This document shows, piece by piece, positions 57,680-64,000 of a stretch of 64,000 nucleotides of DNA (positions are counted from its first letter, which is position 1; each line of letters starts with the position of its first letter). The notes below the pieces were generated by a model that made no database searches, was not told where the DNA came from, and saw only the letters and a list, made by a program, of their open reading frames with translations. The stretch comes from Clitoria ternatea. Its lineage: Eukaryota > Streptophyta > Magnoliopsida > Fabales > Fabaceae. Made by a program: the position numbers and the translations under genes. Location of the stretch: the NCBI GenBank assembly GCA_037962975.1, contig CM075669.1, positions 120,358,501 to 120,422,500 of the forward strand. The letters are read 5' to 3'.

Positions 57680-58307
57680 TGTCCCGTAAAACAGTGAGCG
57701 AACCTAATTCCTACAACAAACATAATGAAAACCAACAACCAGAAAAACAAATGAAAAACCATAAAAAGAGAAGAAAAATCATAAAAACAAAAAATGCAAG
57801 AAAACATAAAATAGAAATAGAGAAATGGAGAAGAGAGACACAATAAGAATTGCATCGTTCACCCTAAGGCTTCGAAGACTACATCCATAGACATAAGAAG
57901 CTCTACGAAGATAGTGAAAAAACCAATGCAAAGAGATTACAACTGTTACATTTGAATAATAGATCCTAGGTCTCACTCATGTAGCTTCAGTTAATTTGTT
58001 TTGTTAGTGCACTCTAGACATCTGACTTCAGACACTCTTGTAAAACTCTCTCACAGCTTTACATAAAAGCTCTACACATTCTTTCTCTTGCTTTTGTACA
58101 AACTTTATGGCTAATGCACACTCCTTAGTAAGTGTTGTAATGCTACTCTAAAACTTTACATAAGAGAGTTGTGACGACTTTTATTTGTAAAGATTCTTGA
58201 AAATAAAAAGTTCACAACTTTAAAATAGGAAGTTGTTATATTCAATTGATGTCTATTACACTCTAAAATAGTACCAATTAAACCACATAAAAGTTTAAGA
58301 CATTACA
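57680..58307 (-). repeat. 5' LTR of outer copia element
   Basis: About 628 bp. Plus-strand start TGTCCCGTAAAAC lies next to the PBS; the far end is ...GACATTACA. It aligns with 3288-3889. 57680-57849 is duplicated at 33976-34140. Confidence 0.78.
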
Positions 58308-60911
58308 CTTCATCTACATATTTGATCATCAATTAAAGGTGAAATTAATAAAAGAATTAACGTGATAATCAATTAAAGTTTTTAAGGATTTATTTATACT
58401 TGTAAAAAATTTTAGAGACCTAATTGATGAACCAAATTAACGTTGTATTCTTATCAGTTATTATTATGATAATTACTGTCATTATCGAAGTAGAAGATAG
58501 AACATATATAACTCATAATAATATCTAATTGGAGAGCAAATAAAAAATAATAAAAAGGGTGAGCTGTTTTGTAACTCCACTCCACCGCAACGAAAGCGTA
58601 ATCTTGAACTTCTTGTTGATCAATCAGAGATAGGAAGATTGAAGCGGGATATAAAAAAACATGTCGTCAATGTCTTGGATGGGTCTTAAAAGGAAATAGG
58701 TTGCAGATTTTCACAGAAAGGGTCAATCACATGGCAGTTATGACATGCAGAAGCACAGGGATTTTTATTAAAAGCTGCTTCTTCTAAGGGCATGATGGAG
58801 ATACTGTGATAGACATAAATTAATTACGAGAGGTGACACTGATATTGCCCTCTGTGTAAAACCTATTCTCAGAGGAGAACCGTTATGACATGCGTGAACA
58901 TTTCCTTTCCATAACTTATCTTTTCATAAGCAAACCCTAGCCTTGTCGATAAATACACATACCTTATTTACTATCAACTTGTGCTCCTACCTTTTTTCCA
59001 AAAACAGTTCCTAGACTATTTACATTCGATATCACACATTTACTTTTTTACCTTTTACAATACCTTCTGTTTATTATAACTGGATATTATAAATAAGTTC
59101 AATTATTCATTTTGTGTAAAGTTGGTCCAATTGAGTTTAATTATACACAAAGTTTGGAGATGAATGACAAATACTCAACTAACTCTAAAAACCCCATATA
59201 CCAAATACTCGTTAAACTATAAGTATGATATAATTTGTGCTCTGAACCAGAATGAATTAACTACTGATTTAATCAGAAGTTTTTATATATTCAGACTTGG
59301 TGGAGTTGTTGAAGCCTGATCCGGTGTACACCTGTGAAATGGAGAAGGGGGTGTTTGTGCAGAACATTCAATGTTCAAGTCCCTAAAAAAAGCACAGAGC
59401 TTAAGTGTGAAAGAGGATGGAATTGTATATACACAAGTCATATATGTTTGGATCCACGTTTTCCAGTATAACAGAGTCCTCTATAAGTCCTATATATAAT
59501 TTAAAAAAAAAAAACTTTTTCCTTATGACTATTTAGATACTTCCGATTGGAAACATTAATTAATTTATACAGACCTAGTATTCAATTTTTTGTCGGGAAA
59601 GTTTTCAACCAATCCCTCGAGGAGACATTTGGTAGATGAATTATTTTTAATTAGTTTGAGGTAAAATAGTAATTTATTGTAATTAATTAGAGATAAATTA
59701 GGAAAAATATACTGCCTCTCAATCTTAATATAAATTGGTTAGGAATATATTTAAATTTATTAAAATTTTTAAAAATTTATAGTAATTTTTTAAAATTATT
59801 CCTAGAGTTATTAGGATTTATCATTTTATTCTTCTTACTTATTCTCTTTTTATTTAATTTCTTACCTATCACCCAATTATCATAGAAAAGATAAATAATT
59901 TAATTAATATATCTCATTTATTATGATGATTTTAAAGAAAGTTATACATTTAAAAGAGGTATTTTGATAAAAAAAAAATCAATGATATGAAAATTTGGAA
60001 GATGATATTATATTACTCTATCTATTTGTTTTTATCTACTCTTTAAGGTTATTTATACCAACAAATATAATTAATATGTCTTTTTACTCATCTATCTTTT
60101 TCTAATATATTTTTATACTTAATTTAATTTTCTTAATTACTATCTTCTTGATTAAACAAAAATAATAGTGTAATTATTAAATAAAATTTAATTATCTCTT
60201 AAAATTTTGAACGATAAATAAAAAAGTCAGGGATAAAAGAAAAAATTTATGAAAATGATATTATATTCTGAAAAAAATGGAGTAATATAATAAATGTTTC
60301 TAATTATTGTTCTAACAATTTGTAAAAATGAAAACTTCTTTTTTTATTTTAAGGTCTTATAATGAAAAAAGATTTTCAAAGCATTATACTCTTACATAGG
60401 ATAAGAAATGAATAAGAGAAAAATTTTATTAAAACTTAAATTAGATTTTCATCAGAAATCACAAGAAGAGTATATTATTTTTAATTTTAAAATAAAAAAT
60501 TTTACCTTCTTATCTTTTATGAAGACTGCACAAGTTAGATAAAGTCTAATAAGAAATGGAAAGTGATGCTTTAAATCTCTTAAAAATATCCATTTCGCCT
60601 TGTAGTGACTATTACTTTTCGAAATTAAACTTATACGAAATAATTATTGAATACCCATAAACTATATTTTTTTTATTGCCTCATGCGTTGTGTGTGTTAA
60701 TATATATATCATAGTTTTTGTAATATTGGCTTGTGTGTAATTTATTTATCATTTTAAAACTTTTATATATTATTTAGCTATTGTTTGACAAATTAAGTTT
60801 ATAGTTATAGTTTTTTAGATAGTTTATAATTTATAATCTTTTAAGTAGCTTAATTAAATAAAGTTGTTTGGTAAAACTAGTTTAATTTATATTAAATAAC
60901 TTTAAAGGATG
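58308..60911. other. AT-rich sequence outside the nested block, nothing identified
   Basis: No TE domain, terminal repeat or RNA gene recognised. 58560-58900 is less AT-rich and not repeated elsewhere in the window; it could be a gene relic or single-copy DNA, but no open frame or splice pattern is convincing. 59700-60900 is very AT-rich with A and T runs. Confidence 0.5.
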
Positions 60912-62036
60912 TGATCTGTCCCCGACCGGGGTCTAGAATCCGGTGTCGGGACAACTTCAAGAGTTGAAGATTGAATGAGATAGAAGACCGGCTGAGTGTA
61001 TTCGGTCTCTCTGATCCGGCCTCTTAGCGTGTGGAGGTCGGTCTTGTTGTCCTGGAGATCCTTCACACCGACCTCTCGCGTTGGTGTTGGCGACAGGTGG
61101 TGTCACCTGCGAAGATTCTCCGACGCTCAAGTTAGAAGAGTGTAAGTGAACTCTGTTAATGCTCGAATAGTATAATAGCAAGAGAGAGAGAGCAAGGACA
61201 ACGTAACCTGGAACATGTATTGCAACATGTTATTTATAGATGAGCGTGGAAGATGAATCGTTGAGTGTTAGTGGGCCCACTGGTTCTGATAACGTGTATA
61301 AAGAGTCAATCCGAGTGGGCCAGCATTCAGAGTGTGTCAGGAGGGTATGTGAATTATCAGTGTACTTTTCTGTCACATGGATGGAGGACAATCACCTTTT
61401 CTGTAAATTCCGCTGGTGATTGTACCCACTCCTGCCAGTGAATGAAAGGGATATATTCCGCTGTGCAGAATACCTTTCCCGTTATGATACTGAAGCAGTC
61501 GGTTAGAGAACGGATCAGCCACCCGCTGTAGGAGAGAGGATAAGCCGATCGGTGTCTCGGATGTCACCTCGGATGACTGGTGTAAGAAAGGTTTGCCGAG
61601 TGTGTTGCAGACCTGACTGGTATTCTTGACACCGGCTGAACACTAGGACGGGTATAATGACTTCTCTTTAGATGAGACCGGATCAACATGTCTACCGACT
61701 GGACCATTATCCTGGGATACCGGTTAACTTCCAGGAAGGCTGCGTCGGCCTTTTTCCCTTAGAACCGGTATCCAGACCGGATAACCTTGGGGTCGGTATA
61801 TCCCGTTATACAGGGTATCTTCGCTGATAAGCTATAATGAACTCTTATCTCATAATGATCCTGAGGCAAATGGTTATACACATCATGGCGAGGACGGATG
61901 AAGCCTACGATGAAGTGAGAACGGATAAGGTGACAACGGATAACCGTGATGGCACTGTATTCCAGTCACACCGGTTCACCCTCTAAGAGGTCACTCTGAC
62001 GTCATATCTTTGGGGACCGGTATCCAGACCGGATCA
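60912..62036 (-). repeat. TR-GAG copy 2, 3' LTR (1125 bp, long form)
   Basis: Plus-strand start TGATCTGTCCCCGACCGGGG and end CCGGATCA. It matches the copy 1 LTRs but has about 225 bp more at roughly 61799-62014, flanked by the similar words TTGGGGTCGGTAT and TTGGGGACCGGTAT. The PPT-like GCTAGGGGACAAA (minus) follows at 62037-62049. Confidence 0.9.
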
Positions 62037-63520
62037 TTTGTCCCCTAGCTTATGTGAGGGACTGTTAAGTCGTTCATATGAGCTATACAACCTACGAGAG
62101 GTCTGGATACTGGTGTAACCTGGGAAGCTCCGAGTGATACTTCTGAGTGGAAACTCTCATTAATTTTTCCGGGAGGAAGCTTTTCGAGTGGCCGTTCCCG
62201 TGTGGAAGATTTCCGACTGGTGCTTCGACGCCGCTCGGTTTAATTGTTCCAACCACACTCGGAGTTCGGTTTAGTCCTACAATCCGAGTCTTTATTCAGG
62301 TTGGAAGTTCTTGAGTGCAACTTTCCTGAGAAGGTGCCTCGAGCATGACATTTCTGATCAGGATATTACCGAGTGAGATACCTCTGATTCTCGTGTAGTA
62401 TGGCACCGAGTAGAGCATTTCGAAACGAGATAGCTCCGAGTGGAATATTTCTGAACAGGATAATACCGAGTGAAACATTTTCGACCTCTACATAATACGG
62501 CACCGAGTGATGCATTTTCTGAGTGAAACACTTAGGGACAGAGAAAGGCTTCGACTTCGGATGAGTGCATTTTGGGTAGAGACTTTTCCAAGTAAATAAT
62601 TCTTGATTGAAACTCCGAAGTGAGATATTCTTGACTTAAAGAATTCATGAGTCAGACTTTAGTGAAATATTGCCGACTGAAGAACTTTAAGAGTCCAGCG
62701 TCGAATTTGAAGCGTTTCCGAGAGAAGAATTCCAAGGGAGAATACTTCCGAGTGAGGAATTCCCAGGAGTACTTCTGAGTGAATTCGATAATGATTGATT
62801 CTTCAATAGCAACCGGCCAAGTCTAGAAGTCGTATTCAGAGTTCGGTTTAATCCTACAATCCGAGCCTTCAGTCGGTGTTGGATTTCACCCATTCACCGT
62901 TTTTCTTCACTCGGTGTTGGATTTTACCCATTCACCGGCCTTCATCACTCGGTGTTGGATTTTACCCATTCACCAGCCTTCGAATGGGGTTCGGTGTAAT
63001 CCTACAACCCATTTCCTAAGGTTCGGTTCAATCCTATAACCCAGGTCTTCAATGGCGTTCTGTTTTATCTTATTAGTCGTATCTTCGATCGGTGTTGGAT
63101 TTTACCTATTCACCGTTCTTCACCGACGTTCGGCCAAACCTACTAGTCATACTCGGAGTTCGGTTCAATCCTACAATCCGAGCCTTCACCGATGTTCAGC
63201 CAAACTTACTAACCGTACCCAGAGTTCGATTTAATCCTATAATCTGGGCCTTCAATCGGTGTTGGATTTTACCCATTCACCATTCTTCTCTGACGTTCGG
63301 CCAAACCTACTAGTCGTACTCAGAGTTCAGTTCAATCCTACAATCCGAGCCTTCACCGGTGTTCAGCCAAACTTACTAACCGTACCCAGAGTTCGATTTA
63401 ATCCTACAATTTGGGCCTTCAATCAGTGTTGGATTTTACCCATTCACCGTTCTTTATACTTGGTGTTGGATTTTACCCATTCACCGGCCTTCAAACGGAG
63501 GCTCACCCCTTTGTTCCTTC
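62037..63520. repeat. TR-GAG copy 2 interior repeats
   Basis: CCGAGTG words (62130-62790) and CGGTGTTGGATTTTACCCAT units (62873-63490), arranged as in copy 1 with unit-number differences. The segment at about 25560-25770 of copy 1 (GAGTGAGC / GAGTGATC words) is missing here. Confidence 0.85.
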
Positions 63521-63821
63521 GAAGAGGTTCATCGCTAACAACACATTGTTAGGATTATCCGTCCTGAAAGTATCTTATCACAACGGCGTTGTGCATTTAA
63601 ATAAAATCATGAAGACAGTGGGTGAGTCAAGGAAAGCTTCATTAACTATGAATTACAATCAATACAAAAGAGAAAAAGAGCCGAGTCGGGGTGATGCCTC
63701 GTTAAACCTTCTTGGTAAAACCGATCGGAAAAACCCAAGCAAGGAAAAAGAATGCACACCGTCTTACCGACTAGCTGTAACAGCAGAAGACGCTTTTGGT
63801 TTCGATGGCTTGATCCCTAAT

Positions 63822-64000
63822 CAATGACCTCTCGGGGGCCCTGATGTTGTTGGGACATAACATCTTGCTGTGCCAACTCTTCAATCATAATTCCCTTTTG
63901 CTTTTCAGAAGTAGCTCCTTTGAAAAGATACTGTTTGAGTTTACCCTCTCGGATCAGGGTCTCGATAGTATTCTTCAGAGCCTGACATTCATCTGTTTAG
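63822..64000 (-). pseudogene. Gag C-terminal end of TR-GAG copy 2 (partial)
   Basis: Minus strand matches 27440-27640 of copy 1: a region after the C/H motif, with LIREGKLK-like and QQDVMSQQ words. At the point where copy 1 has TAG, this copy has a glutamine codon (plus 63982-63984 CTG). The rest of gag is outside the window. Confidence 0.7.

Larger units (their letters stand above)
3288..58307 (-). mobile_element. Outer Ty1-copia (Tork-like) element, split by nested insertions and a duplication
   Basis: The minus strand carries a copia element whose parts are now 54 kb apart. LTR sequence is at 3288-3889 and 57680-58307; gag is split between 57101-57676 and 7101-7394; pol runs from 7100 to 3975. 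The CACTA1 boundaries (7397|7398 and 18747|18748, TSD AGA) fall inside gag, and removing CACTA1 brings LEEV..SL and KDLRHK into one frame, as in Tork-type Gag. The gag front and part of the 5' LTR occur twice (18751-18900 plus 33618-34140, and 57101-58307) because of the tandem duplication. No matching TSD was seen at the outer ends (TAATC on the left, CTTCA on the right). Confidence 0.75.
60912..64000 (-). mobile_element. TR-GAG element, copy 2 (cut by window end)
   Basis: Same family and orientation as 24580-29803. The 3' LTR (minus) is 60912-62036, followed by the same interior repeats and the end of gag at the window edge. Flank on the left is GGATG; the other TSD is outside the window. 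Confidence 0.9.

Noticed and set aside
3288..58307. Perfect TSD for the outer copia element
   Set aside because: Flanks TAATC and CTTCA do not match; the outer edges are old and approximate, so none is claimed.

Overview
This window is plant nuclear DNA, almost certainly from an eudicot and possibly a legume (the second is a guess from element types, not demonstrated). It is AT-rich and contains no intact host gene that I can recognise. Nearly all of it is transposable-element sequence nested several levels deep. I see no rRNA, tRNA, CRISPR or prokaryotic feature. Boundaries below come from terminal motifs plus target-site duplications (TSDs) read directly from the sequence.

Layout. 300-1744 (-) is a decayed Mutator-like (MULE) transposase; 2436-2950 (+) is a Ty3/gypsy protease scrap. 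The outer frame of 3.3-58.3 kb is one old Ty1-copia element (Tork-like, minus strand): its 3' LTR is at 3288-3889, gag-end to RNase H at 3975-7394, the front of gag at 57101-57676 and its 5' LTR at 57680-58307. A CACTA transposon (CACTA1, 7398-18747, TSD AGA) sits inside its gag. A 6.5-kb LTR-like block (8158-14703) and a SIRE-type copia element (SIRE-A) sit inside CACTA1. SIRE-A is now a solo LTR at 16811-18308 with TSD GTAAT.

A tandem duplication then repeated the unit [SIRE-A pol, 3' LTR, CACTA1 right end, copia gag, copia LTR]. The junction is at 34140/34141. Copy 1 collapsed to the solo LTR and received a large CACTA element (CACTA2, 18904-33614, TSD AAT) carrying three decayed genes: TNP2 transposase, a Transposase_24-type protein and a Ulp1/C48-like protease. 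TNP2 is interrupted by a gag-only LTR element (TR-GAG type, 24580-29803, TSD ACCAC). Copy 2 (34141-57849) keeps a degenerate SIRE-A pol and accessory ORF, two solo LTRs (37947-39228, 41434-43015) and a 3' LTR at 43453 split by an inverted solo LTR (44178-55864). That solo LTR is itself split by the youngest element, SIRE-B (45953-55732): two equal 1451-bp LTRs, PBS, gag, pol, an intact 350-codon accessory ORF and PPT. Copy 2 still shows the empty CACTA2 target site at 57251-57253.

58308-60911 is AT-rich sequence with nothing identified. 60912-64000 is a second TR-GAG copy, cut by the window end.

The most unusual signal is in SIRE-B: 28 copies of the palindrome GAATCGATTC arranged as 14 pairs with 20-21 bp start-to-start spacing, present only in the U3 of both LTRs upstream of the TATA box and again between pol and the accessory ORF. 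An unrelated solo LTR (41434-43015) has a different palindrome array in the same position relative to its TATA box.
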